Source: Candidatus Sulfotelmatobacter sp. (GTDB lineage Bacteria > Acidobacteriota > Terriglobia > Terriglobales > Acidobacteriaceae). From it: a stretch of DNA of 36,614 nucleotides. Location: contig JASHOT010000262.1 of NCBI GenBank assembly GCA_030040965.1, forward strand, positions 1 to 36,614, given 5' to 3'. Position numbers and translations under genes: made by a program. Positions 1 to 6,890 of the stretch are shown one piece after another; within the stretch, counting starts at the first letter, position 1, and the number at the start of each line of letters is the position of its first letter. The notes beneath the pieces are model-generated. The model was given only the letters and a program-made list of their open reading frames with translations. It had not been told where the DNA came from and made no database searches.

Positions 1-55
1 GCGACCACGGTCCGCGTCGGGGAGAATCCTCGGGATGAACCAGCAGTACCCGCAT
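1..55 (-). CDS. Start of an unidentified gene, cut by the window edge
   Basis: An ATG at 53-55 on the minus strand opens a reading frame that runs off the window, giving 18 residues MRVLLVHPEDSPRRGPWS. A good ribosome binding site (AGGAAG) lies about 3-5 bases upstream. The frame follows the double-GNAT gene on the same strand after 61 bases, so it is probably the next gene of the same transcription unit. The hydrophobic strand RVLLVH followed by a polar turn resembles the first beta strand of a Rossmann-like or GT-B glycosyltransferase fold. That is only a shape argument and I do not assign a function. Confidence 0.6.
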   Translation of the reverse strand, partial: MRVLLVHPEDSPRRGPWS

Positions 56-116
56 ATTCTTCCTGCGATATTTTGTACCTCTGAAGCTCGTTAGCAGAAC
101 CCAACAGCCGCTTCGG

Positions 117-1916
117 TCACCGCGCCGCCGAGATCCGAGCCGGCACTTCCGCACGGGTTTCTCGATCCAACTTCGGTGTTGTTCCCTCCACCGAATCCCA
201 GCCGACGACGCGCCTCCGCGCTAATGAATAGCGCTGCTCAAAGCCAGCTTTCTCCAGCCCACGCATGGAAGCCACATTTTGCGCTGCGCTGAAGATCCAC
301 GGCTTCTGCCCACGTTCCCGCACCAAACGCCCGACCCGCCGGACCGTCTCCCCATAGTATCCATGACCGCGTCCGGCAGCCGGAGTCCAGCAATCGAACA
401 GCATGACACAATCGGCAGCCGGCGCTTCCACCTTTGCGTTTAGCTCCGCGAGAAAAAAACCGTCGAACGCCGTCGCCCAGGCGAAATGCAGAGGCTTGCC
501 CTGCGCATCCACCAGCACAAACCCTTCTGCGGATTTCTCCCGCAACCGCTTCGCCGCGCGGATCAGATATTGCAGCGTCTCCTCATCGTCGTACGATTGC
601 ATCGCCGATTCCGCCAGGAATTCATAACTCAACGGCCGCAGCTCGAATCCATCGGAAGACTTCGCCGCATCGCCGAATGCAGATGGCGCCTCGAAAAAAA
701 ATACCTTGTCACGGGAAAAAATCCAGCGGCCCAGACGCGCCCATAACCACGCCAACGTCAACCTCGTGCCCGTCCGCTTCATCCGACCGCGTAAGGCATT
801 GGCTTTCGTCCGCAAGCGCCGCGCCGTTTGTTCTGCCCATCGCCATTTCGTGATAATTCTTGCAACCTGGTAGCGCGCAAACTCCCAACAATGTTTCCAC
901 CACGACCGATGCAAGGTCACGTACATCGTGCGCCGCGATGCATTGGCAAACGCCTCTTTGTAGGCCTCGGCACCGAGTCCCAAGTCGACGACGGCGCCCG
1001 ATTCCTTCGCCGCCTCCTCAATCAGTTTCGAAAGCAGCACCAGGCCGGGCGAATATTTCTCCAGATCATTGACAAATGTGGGTTGATACCAGAACCAGCT
1101 CGCGCGAAACCTGAAGCCATAATTCCACGCAGTGGTGCGCGTCCCACTATGCATCCGGGTAAAACAAAGCCAGCCGGTTGGAGACAGCAGCCGGGCAAGT
1201 TCCTCGAGAAACTTGCGGCGCTCGGGACGCACCAGATTGCTGATGCGTCCGGTAAAAAGAAAACGTGCAACATGACTGGCAAAAAACCCTGGCAGCTCGG
1301 GCTCGACCTTATCCCATAACGTTTCAAGCCGCACATGTAAGCCCTCGGAGCCGCTCATCGCGCGAATGGAGCGGCGCACCATTTTCTGCCGCGGTAGTTC
1401 GAGTTTTCCCTCTGCATCGATCGAGTCGGCGATATTCACCTGCGTGCAGATGTATCCGGTTCGCGCATACACGCGCAGTGTCTCCAACTGGGCTGCGTGC
1501 CGAAGCGCCGCGAAGGTCGGCGAGTCTTCGGGCAAATTCGTCAGCACGAAGTCATCGCAGCCCATCTCTCGCAAGGCTTTCATTGTTATTTCTGCAAATC
1601 GCGCGGCATCGGGCGGAGCCACCACGAAATCGCAGTAGTCGCCGGTCGTGGCGCACAGAAACGAAACCGGCAAACCGCGCGGCGCCGACATCGCCGCCAC
1701 TCCCGCCAGATGCCCGTCTGGCTTATGCGCGAGCACGAGCAGCGGGAACAGAGACTCGGCATAGGCCAATTGCACGGCCCGAGCCCATTCTTGGGTATAA
1801 AAAATTTCCGGACGATGCATCTCGAGAACCAGCGCGTTCCACTGCTCGCGCAGCACCGGATCGTCCGGAACTTCCCTCAGGACAGAAACACGCAGGTCAG
1901 CAGGATTGAGGCTCAC
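117..1916 (-). CDS. Double GNAT-fold protein (CelD/BcsL-like acetyltransferase_6 plus second GNAT domain)
   Basis: A 599-residue protein with two acyltransferase-like halves. Residues about 10-340 resemble the acetyltransferase_6 (CelD/BcsL) family seen in polysaccharide loci, including the ending DLGLGAEAYKEAFA, similar to the family's 'fKe.f' end. A basic linker (about 345-400) leads to a second GNAT-like domain, about 420-575, with a Q/R-G-x-G-like segment AAGRGHGYYGETVRR and the typical end SMRGLEKAGFEQRY. The start is GTG at 1914-1916, overlapping the stop of the upstream methyltransferase gene in a GTGA, so translation is probably coupled. Its place beside sugar-modifying genes suggests N- or O-acylation of a glycan precursor, but the substrate is not shown by the sequence. 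It could also be a peptidyl transferase of the FemAB superfamily, which shares the fold. Confidence 0.8.
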   Translation of the reverse strand: MSLNPADLRVSVLREVPDDPVLREQWNALVLEMHRPEIFYTQEWARAVQLAYAESLFPLLVLAHKPDGHLAGVAAMSAPRGLPVSFLCATTGDYCDFVVAPPDAARFAEITMKALREMGCDDFVLTNLPEDSPTFAALRHAAQLETLRVYARTGYICTQVNIADSIDAEGKLELPRQKMVRRSIRAMSGSEGLHVRLETLWDKVEPELPGFFASHVARFLFTGRISNLVRPERRKFLEELARLLSPTGWLCFTRMHSGTRTTAWNYGFRFRASWFWYQPTFVNDLEKYSPGLVLLSKLIEEAAKESGAVVDLGLGAEAYKEAFANASRRTMYVTLHRSWWKHCWEFARYQVARIITKWRWAEQTARRLRTKANALRGRMKRTGTRLTLAWLWARLGRWIFSRDKVFFFEAPSAFGDAAKSSDGFELRPLSYEFLAESAMQSYDDEETLQYLIRAAKRLREKSAEGFVLVDAQGKPLHFAWATAFDGFFLAELNAKVEAPAADCVMLFDCWTPAAGRGHGYYGETVRRVGRLVRERGQKPWIFSAAQNVASMRGLEKAGFEQRYSLARRRVVGWDSVEGTTPKLDRETRAEVPARISAAR

Positions 1917-2677
1917 GCGACTTCAGCCTTCACCATTGGCTTTCGCAGGAGATAATTATTGCGGGTGCTGGGGTGATCGTGTTGCCAACAGTGGACGCTT
2001 TCCAAACGGCAAGCCGCAGCCATGGCAATGAACTCTTCCGGCTGCGCAAAGAACGAGTGTGCGGTACCCGGACTAAGCACAAACGGCTTGCCGGTTAGGC
2101 CCGACCACGCCATCCTTCGCACCATGCCCAGCCACGCCCGAAAACCCTGTTTTCGATAAAGATGCCGCAAGAGTTCCGACGGTCGGTCGAACTGCGGCGT
2201 CGGATCCGTTAGCTCAAGAAATGGAATTTCGCCGATGAAGACGCGCGCCCCGGGTTGGGCGATGCGGGCAATTTCGCAGAGGCTTGCGTGAATCCGATCC
2301 CGGGGAACAATCAGCAGAACTCCATTGCAAACCACCACGGAGGCGCAAGCATCCGGCAAAGGCAGAAGGTCGCTCAGTCCTTGCCGCACGTCGACTCCAG
2401 TGCGGCGCACGAGCGCAACCTCCTCTTCGGTCGCAAGCAGGCCGATGGCGCTGCGCGCGCCTCTTTGCTGCGCTATTCGCAGCATCGTGCCGTCGCCGCA
2501 ACCAATGTCGACGAGATCGTCGTTCGAGTTCAGACCAACCGTCTCCGCAATGCGCTCGTGAATGATCTGCGTTACTTTCTCGTTGTCCCTTCCACGCAGG
2601 GCAAGATCATGCAGCTTGCGGGCATGCTTCGCCGTTTCCCGGCAGTATTCGACGTAATCGTCGGATCGCGCAATCAT
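1913..2677 (-). CDS. Class I SAM-dependent methyltransferase
   Basis: A 254-residue protein with a Rossmann methyltransferase core. Motif I is LVDIGCGDGTMLRIA at about residues 56-70. An acidic turn and the post-motif segment LLPLPDACASVVVCNGVLL (about 103-121) follow, with VFIGEIPFLE in the fourth strand region. It probably uses S-adenosylmethionine to methylate a small molecule or sugar; the substrate is unknown. The C-terminal part (FVLSPGTAHSFFAQPEEF) resembles methyltransferases found in glycan clusters. The start is ATG 2675-2677, but no strong ribosome binding site is near it. The gene ends in a GTGA overlap with the double-GNAT gene, so the two are probably co-translated. The 449-base gap upstream suggests it may have its own promoter, separate from the pseudaminic acid genes. 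Confidence 0.85.
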   Translation of the reverse strand: MIARSDDYVEYCRETAKHARKLHDLALRGRDNEKVTQIIHERIAETVGLNSNDDLVDIGCGDGTMLRIAQQRGARSAIGLLATEEEVALVRRTGVDVRQGLSDLLPLPDACASVVVCNGVLLIVPRDRIHASLCEIARIAQPGARVFIGEIPFLELTDPTPQFDRPSELLRHLYRKQGFRAWLGMVRRMAWSGLTGKPFVLSPGTAHSFFAQPEEFIAMAAACRLESVHCWQHDHPSTRNNYLLRKPMVKAEVA

Positions 2678-3126
2678 TCGGCCGATTGTAACTCGCCTAC
2701 AATGATTGAACAGGGACGGAAATCTGCATGTGCGCCCGAGCGCCTGTGGAAAACTTTTGAAGGCAGGCTAAGGCATCCTAATCGGCAAAGTGCTCAAACT
2801 TCTCACCGTTCCGAAAATTTCGGGGGTGAGCCAACTTCCCCGTCGATTGCACCTTGCTTAGTGCAGTCTCTCCGAACTTACTGATTCCTCGATACTTCCA
2901 TTCTTAGTGTGCTGTGTATAAACTTCGCTGTAAAACTATGATAACAAGCAAGATAAATAAGGCCGTTAATCGTTTTAAAACTCCTCCACCGCGAGGATAA
3001 TTGCGGACGCCCCACACACAGATCGATCTCAGCCCGGAAACCGCCTGCACGGTCCTTGAAACGCGCGCACGGGCCGTTTCCTGACGCGAGCGGCTCGCGC
3101 CAAATTCGCCGCATAAGTTCATGAGT
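2678..3126. other. 449-base intergenic region, probable promoter region for the two downstream minus-strand genes
   Basis: No convincing gene here. The stretch 2880-2990 is clearly AT-richer than its surroundings. On the minus strand it has a weak sigma-70-like pair, TTATCA and TATACA, 18 bases apart, each 4 of 6 matches. A perfect small palindrome, CCGAAA-A-TTTCGG, lies at 2811-2823. The region breaks the otherwise tight minus-strand gene series, so the methyltransferase/GNAT genes may be transcribed separately from the pse operon. The promoter is an inference from composition and position. Confidence 0.4.
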
Positions 3127-4233
3127 TCAGGAAGCCAACTTTTGCAGTCGACGGTGCAGCCCGGAGACGTGCGCCTCCATTTCGGCGAGACTCATCTCCG
3201 CGGTGACATGGATTCTCGGCAAGGCGTAAGGTGGTAGGGGAACACCCAAGCCGCCGCCGTAATTGAGAAACCCGGCAGCGTACCCGGCCTGTTCTGGAAT
3301 CGCCAACACCTCGGGCGTAACCGCAAGCGGATCGCCAAACGGATAAGCGAACGCCCACACCTCGCGTTCGAGCAGCGCTTCGAGACGCGACCGGCTCTCG
3401 ATAACCTCCGCGCGCGCCTGCTCGGGCGGCAACTGCGAAAGAATCGGATGGCTTAGCGTGTGCGCGCCCATGGTCATGCCAGCAGAGGCGAGCTGGCGCA
3501 CTTCGTTCCCATTCATTAGTGCGAAGCGGCGGCGAGAAACTGGATCGGCCAGATTTAGTGCCTGCCTTTGCTTCCCGTCCAAACCGTCGCGCAGCGCGTC
3601 CAGAACTCTTCCGCGCGCATTCGCATCGAGCTGCGAAAGCCGCTGCACTTCGCGCCACCAAAACGCATGCCGTTCCGCGGGTGAACGATGCCCGTTTGAA
3701 ACATGCTTGGTTGAACCTTGCTTGGTTGAATCTGGCGAGCCCGCATCCTGCGCTTTCTGCCGCAACAGCAGAAAAAGCTCTTCATACCACAACATGCTGC
3801 GTTCTTCGTTTGCACCTCCGTTCGTCGACGCTCTTGCAGACGCTTCGGTCACGCCTCCAGGAACGAAGAACAGGCACTTCAGATTCTCGGCCTTGAGAAT
3901 CGGCAGCATGTCGGTGAGATGATTGACCAGCCCATCGTCGCAGGTAAGCAGCACGGCGCCGCTGGGCAATTCGCTCAGCCCTTTTCGCCAGGCCAGCAGG
4001 TTCTCGGGCGCCATGACGTTATAGTTCGCCTTCAGATGCCGCAACTGCCGCTGAAACACTTCGGCGCGAAGCAGATTTCCGTCGAAGGCTGGATCAATGA
4101 CTTTGTATCCGTCGGGAAGAACACCGTGGTAAGTGAGAATTGCCAGCCCGGGTGGGGAGATGCGCCGCAACACGCCGCTCATCGCGAGCGTCGGATAAAC
4201 GACTTTTTTGAGCAATGGGCTGACGAATCTCAT
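3127..4233 (-). CDS. Polysaccharide deacetylase (NodB homology domain)
   Basis: A 368-residue protein of carbohydrate esterase family 4, metal-dependent enzymes that remove N- or O-acetyl groups from glycans. Visible signatures: the opening ILTYHGVLPD (about 32-41); motif 1 as LLTCDDGLVNHL, with the catalytic and metal-binding Asp pair (the usual TFDDG is TCDDG here); motif 2 as GAHTLSHPILS, with the H-x3-H metal ligands; and FAYPFGDP (motif 3-like). There is no signal peptide, so it may act in the cytoplasm on a precursor. Between motif 1 and motif 2 lies a hydrophilic linker built from a degenerate 15-base tandem repeat (3673-3732). The ATG at 4231-4233 overlaps the stop of pseI in an ATGA, so it belongs to the pseudaminic acid operon. 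The substrate is inferred only from context. Confidence 0.9.
   Translation of the reverse strand: MRFVSPLLKKVVYPTLAMSGVLRRISPPGLAILTYHGVLPDGYKVIDPAFDGNLLRAEVFQRQLRHLKANYNVMAPENLLAWRKGLSELPSGAVLLTCDDGLVNHLTDMLPILKAENLKCLFFVPGGVTEASARASTNGGANEERSMLWYEELFLLLRQKAQDAGSPDSTKQGSTKHVSNGHRSPAERHAFWWREVQRLSQLDANARGRVLDALRDGLDGKQRQALNLADPVSRRRFALMNGNEVRQLASAGMTMGAHTLSHPILSQLPPEQARAEVIESRSRLEALLEREVWAFAYPFGDPLAVTPEVLAIPEQAGYAAGFLNYGGGLGVPLPPYALPRIHVTAEMSLAEMEAHVSGLHRRLQKLAS
3673..3732 (-). repeat. Degenerate 15-base tandem repeat inside the deacetylase gene, four units
   Basis: Read on the minus strand the units are GATTCAACCAAGCAA, GGTTCAACCAAGCAT, GTTTCAAACGGGCAT and CGTTCACCCGCGGAA. The first two differ at 2 positions; the next two are progressively degenerate. 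They encode STKQG, STKHV, SNGHR and SPAER in a linker between NodB motifs. Because the unit is five codons, copy changes keep the frame. Confidence 0.8.
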
Positions 4234-5285
4234 GAGCGCGTGACCAAATCCCAGCTGAGAGGGGTTCCGCGCTCGATATCGCGTGCCGCGCGGCAGCCCA
4301 GAACCTCGTTCAGGTGGCGCGTGTGCAATCCGTGTCCGGGACGAATGACCCGAACGTTCTCGGCGGTGAAAGTCTCCCCGCGCTTGATGTCTTGCACCAC
4401 GAATATTGACCGGCGAAAAATGCGGCTGCTTGCCTCCTTCGCGCTGAAACCAAAATGCACCTCGCCCAAAGCCTTCTCGGCCTCGCGCACCGCATCAACC
4501 AGATTCTTGAACTCGTGCGGCTCGAGTGAGAATGCGCTGTCCGGCCCCGGGTGCGACCGCGATAGCGTAAGGTGCTTCTCGACGATGCACGCACCTAACG
4601 CGACCGCCGCCACAGGAACGGCAACGCCCAGAGTGTGATCGGAGAGGCCGACGGGAACGTCGAAACGGTGTGACAACTCCGGGATGGTGCGCAGGTTCAT
4701 CTCTTCGGCCGTCGCCGGATAGGCGCTCGTGCACTTGAGCAGCGCGATCTGATTTGCGCCGGCCTGGCGCGCGGTGGTGACGGCTTCCTCAATTTCTTCG
4801 ATCGTTCCCATACCGGTGGAGATGATCATCGGCTTTCCCGTGCGCGCGATTTTTTGAATGAGGGGAATGTCGACGAGCTCAAACGACGCCAGCTTGTAAG
4901 CCGGCACATCCATCGTTTCAAGGAAATCGACCGCGCTCGCGTCGAAAGGGCTGGAGAACAGGTCCATGCCTAGCTCGTGTGCCGTCCTTTGTAGTCGCGG
5001 CTGCCAATCCCACGCCGTGTATGCTTCACCATAGAGTTCGTGCAGATTACGTCCCGCCCAAATGGTTCCCTGAATGCGAAACTCGGGCCGGTCGCAGGCG
5101 ATGGTCATGGTATCAGGCGTGTACGTCTGCAGCTTGATGGCGTCCGCGCCCGCTTCTTTCGCAGCATGAATGATCTTGATGGCCTGGTCGAAATTCTGAT
5201 GATGGTTGGCCGAAACTTCGGCGATGACATAAACAGGCTGCCCTGAGCCGATCGCACGTTGCCCGATTTTGATCTGTGTAGTCAT
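4230..5285 (-). CDS. pseI: Pseudaminic acid synthase PseI
   Basis: A 351-residue NeuB-family enzyme that condenses 2,4-diacetamido-2,4,6-trideoxy-L-altrose with phosphoenolpyruvate to give pseudaminic acid. Visible features: YVIAEVSANHHQ near the N-terminus, ADAIKLQTYTPDTMT, the barrel segment ISTGMGTIEEIEEAV, LKCTSAYPA, GLSDHTLG, and EKHLTLSRSHPGPDSAFSL, whose R-x-x-x-G-P-D form fits PseI better than sialic acid synthase. The C-terminal about 60 residues form the SAF (antifreeze-like) domain. I place the start at ATG 5283-5285 (MTTQIKIGQ), because the upstream in-frame extension (from 5420) has a non-homologous, low-complexity sequence and overlaps the PIG-L gene. The ribosome binding site is weak (GAAG). 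It overlaps the NodB-type deacetylase by four bases. Confidence 0.93.
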   Translation of the reverse strand: MTTQIKIGQRAIGSGQPVYVIAEVSANHHQNFDQAIKIIHAAKEAGADAIKLQTYTPDTMTIACDRPEFRIQGTIWAGRNLHELYGEAYTAWDWQPRLQRTAHELGMDLFSSPFDASAVDFLETMDVPAYKLASFELVDIPLIQKIARTGKPMIISTGMGTIEEIEEAVTTARQAGANQIALLKCTSAYPATAEEMNLRTIPELSHRFDVPVGLSDHTLGVAVPVAAVALGACIVEKHLTLSRSHPGPDSAFSLEPHEFKNLVDAVREAEKALGEVHFGFSAKEASSRIFRRSIFVVQDIKRGETFTAENVRVIRPGHGLHTRHLNEVLGCRAARDIERGTPLSWDLVTRS

Positions 5286-5371
5286 TGCTTCGGCGATCGA
5301 CTCTGTGCAGAAGCCAGTTATCGACCCAGTGCTGGAATCAGTGCGAGAAAAAGATAATCCGCCAACGCACC

Positions 5372-6055
5372 TCACAGTCGAATCGAGCGCACCAGTTCGA
5401 ACGCCTCCGCCGCACGGCATCCGGCCACACTTCCCCAGCGCATCGCGATGGCGCGCAGTCCCTCCGGCGAGCGCGGATGAGGAAAATTCCGGGCCTCAGA
5501 TTCGTAGCATTCCATGGCTGCGATTTTTGCATCCAGCGTGCGCGCGACATCGATAAACACATTCGGCCGAAATGGCGACTCCAGCCGCTGAAAAGCCCAC
5601 TCGGTCGACGAAGGCACTTCGAAAGCATAAATCTCTTTCACCGGTTGCCCCGGCGTGGGTCGAGTGGCGGTGAGGACGGCGCGATGAATGATGCCATGAT
5701 CGATGTTCAGGTCGCCACCATGATGCGTGTAGAGAATATCGGGCTCGACGCGCTCAATCAGTTCCTCGACGATCTTTACGAGGTCGAGCAAGGGAAGCGT
5801 ATCCAGGCGATTGTCCGGCAGCTTGTGCAGCGATAGATCCTTCACTCCGAGTTTGGACGCCGCCGCATGAGCCTGCCGATGCAGAGTTGCAAGATGATTG
5901 GCATCGGTCGAGCCGCGATCCGCCTGGCGCGAAGTTAGGCCTTCGCCAAGGATCGCGAAATGCACATCGTTTCCTTCAGCAACCAGGCGGGCTGCGGTCC
6001 CCCCGCAGCCGAGAACTTCGTCATCGGGATGCGCTGCCACGACCAGAACTTTCAC
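5372..6055 (-). CDS. PIG-L family (LmbE-like) deacetylase
   Basis: A 227-residue zinc-dependent N-deacetylase of the PIG-L/LmbE/MshB type. The zinc and catalytic motif AHPDDEVLGCGG is at residues 8-19, and the third ligand region is THHGGDLNIDHGIIHRAV (about 115-132). PIG-L enzymes take acetyl groups from amino sugars. Placed between a formyltransferase-like gene and pseI, it may expose an amino group on a Pse intermediate so that another acyl group can be added; that is inference. The start is GTG 6053-6055, overlapping the upstream stop as GTGA, and the product begins MKVLVVAAHPDDE, the usual beginning for the family. An 86-base gap without a gene separates it from pseI. Confidence 0.9.
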   Translation of the reverse strand: MKVLVVAAHPDDEVLGCGGTAARLVAEGNDVHFAILGEGLTSRQADRGSTDANHLATLHRQAHAAASKLGVKDLSLHKLPDNRLDTLPLLDLVKIVEELIERVEPDILYTHHGGDLNIDHGIIHRAVLTATRPTPGQPVKEIYAFEVPSSTEWAFQRLESPFRPNVFIDVARTLDAKIAAMECYESEARNFPHPRSPEGLRAIAMRWGSVAGCRAAEAFELVRSIRL

Positions 6056-6798
6056 TTGGCTCGGCCTTTCGGAATTTTCTCGCCAGGCTCATTGCGATTT
6101 TCTGTGGAGGTGATTTTCACGTCTGCCACGATGCGGCCATCGTAGAGCGCGGGACGGCTGAACTCGAAGCGAAATCCGCCGTGCTCGAGGAAAGCGTGCG
6201 GATAGCCCTCGGCATCGAGCATGCGAATGTGATCGAAAAGATGTTCGAGCGAATCTTGTTCACAAATTTCGCTCTCTTCCGGCTTTCTGCGCTTGAATGT
6301 CACGGGCTCGCCTTGCTGTGGCACGGGCTTCGGCTCACGCTGAATCATACGTTGGATCATGCCTGCCGACAATCGCACCGCCCGCAAGTAAATCTCTTCC
6401 GCTCCACCTTCAAGCGATAGCGATTCTTTCATGTAGACCGGACCGGCATCGAATTCGCTCGACATGCGCAGCGCGGTCAGTTTCGTTTCGCGATGCCCGC
6501 GCGCGATCAAATTTTGTAGCGGGCTGCCGCCGCGCCCGTAGGGAACGTCCGTCATGTGGAAACAGACGCATTCGAATTGTTCAATGATTTCGTCCGGAAC
6601 TTTCCATGACCAGTGAAGAAAGAAAATAAAGCGCGGCGACATTTCCTGCACTCGGGCAAGATCCAGCTCTTCACGAGCGCCAATGTAATGCCACTGTCCG
6701 GGCAGCGGGCTTAGAACCTCGTCGAAGATGTGACGATTCCACGGCTTCGAACCGAGGACGAGATATCTTTTGTCTCTCTTTGGTTTCTCGCGATTCAT
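6052..6798 (-). CDS. Formyltransferase-like enzyme of a pseudaminic acid cluster
   Basis: A 248-residue protein related to methionyl-tRNA/sugar N-formyltransferases, which use 10-formyltetrahydrofolate. The core motif is CFHMTDVPYGRGGSPLQNLI (about 80-99), corresponding to the family's N-x-H-P-S-x-L-P-x-x-R-G. The conserved His is present, but the Asn two residues before it is Cys. The later acidic catalytic residue seems kept in SSEFDAGPVYMKE. With one of the three usual catalytic residues changed, the reaction may be altered, or this may be a family-specific variant. A likely role is N-acylation (formyl) of a Pse precursor after the PIG-L deacetylase. The start is ATG 6796-6798; the usual four-base overlap with the upstream gene is missing because of the tandem repeat next to it. 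Confidence 0.8.
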   Translation of the reverse strand: MNREKPKRDKRYLVLGSKPWNRHIFDEVLSPLPGQWHYIGAREELDLARVQEMSPRFIFFLHWSWKVPDEIIEQFECVCFHMTDVPYGRGGSPLQNLIARGHRETKLTALRMSSEFDAGPVYMKESLSLEGGAEEIYLRAVRLSAGMIQRMIQREPKPVPQQGEPVTFKRRKPEESEICEQDSLEHLFDHIRMLDAEGYPHAFLEHGGFRFEFSRPALYDGRIVADVKITSTENRNEPGEKIPKGRAK

Positions 6799-6826
6799 GA
6801 ATTGGAATCCATCATCCTCGCTCGGT

Positions 6827-6890
6827 CAAAAACGAAGCCGATCAAATACAAGACTGATTAAACACAAGATGGATCAAACACAAAATGGAT
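6827..6890 (-). repeat. 16-base tandem repeat, four degenerate copies, across the 3' end of pseGH
   Basis: On the minus strand the copies are ATCCATTTTGTGTTTG, ATCCATCTTGTGTTTA, ATCAGTCTTGTATTTG and ATCGGCTTCGTTTTTG. The first and last share 11 of 16 bases. The TAA stop of pseGH (6858-6860) is created at the boundary between the second and third copies. Beyond it the same frame stays open and ends in a TGA overlapping the ATG of the formyltransferase gene. Confidence 0.85.

Noticed and set aside
2904..3122. Short minus-strand frame ending in a hydrophobic, membrane-helix-like stretch
   Set aside because: The hydrophobicity arises from a T-rich, promoter-like region; there is no ribosome binding site with a start codon, and the first part is arginine-rich non-coding-like sequence.
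5286..5420. Longer start of pseI that would add 45 residues
   Set aside because: The extension overlaps the PIG-L gene end, is Ser/Thr/Gly-rich without similarity to the family, and the family's normal start (MTTQIKIG...) is at 5285.
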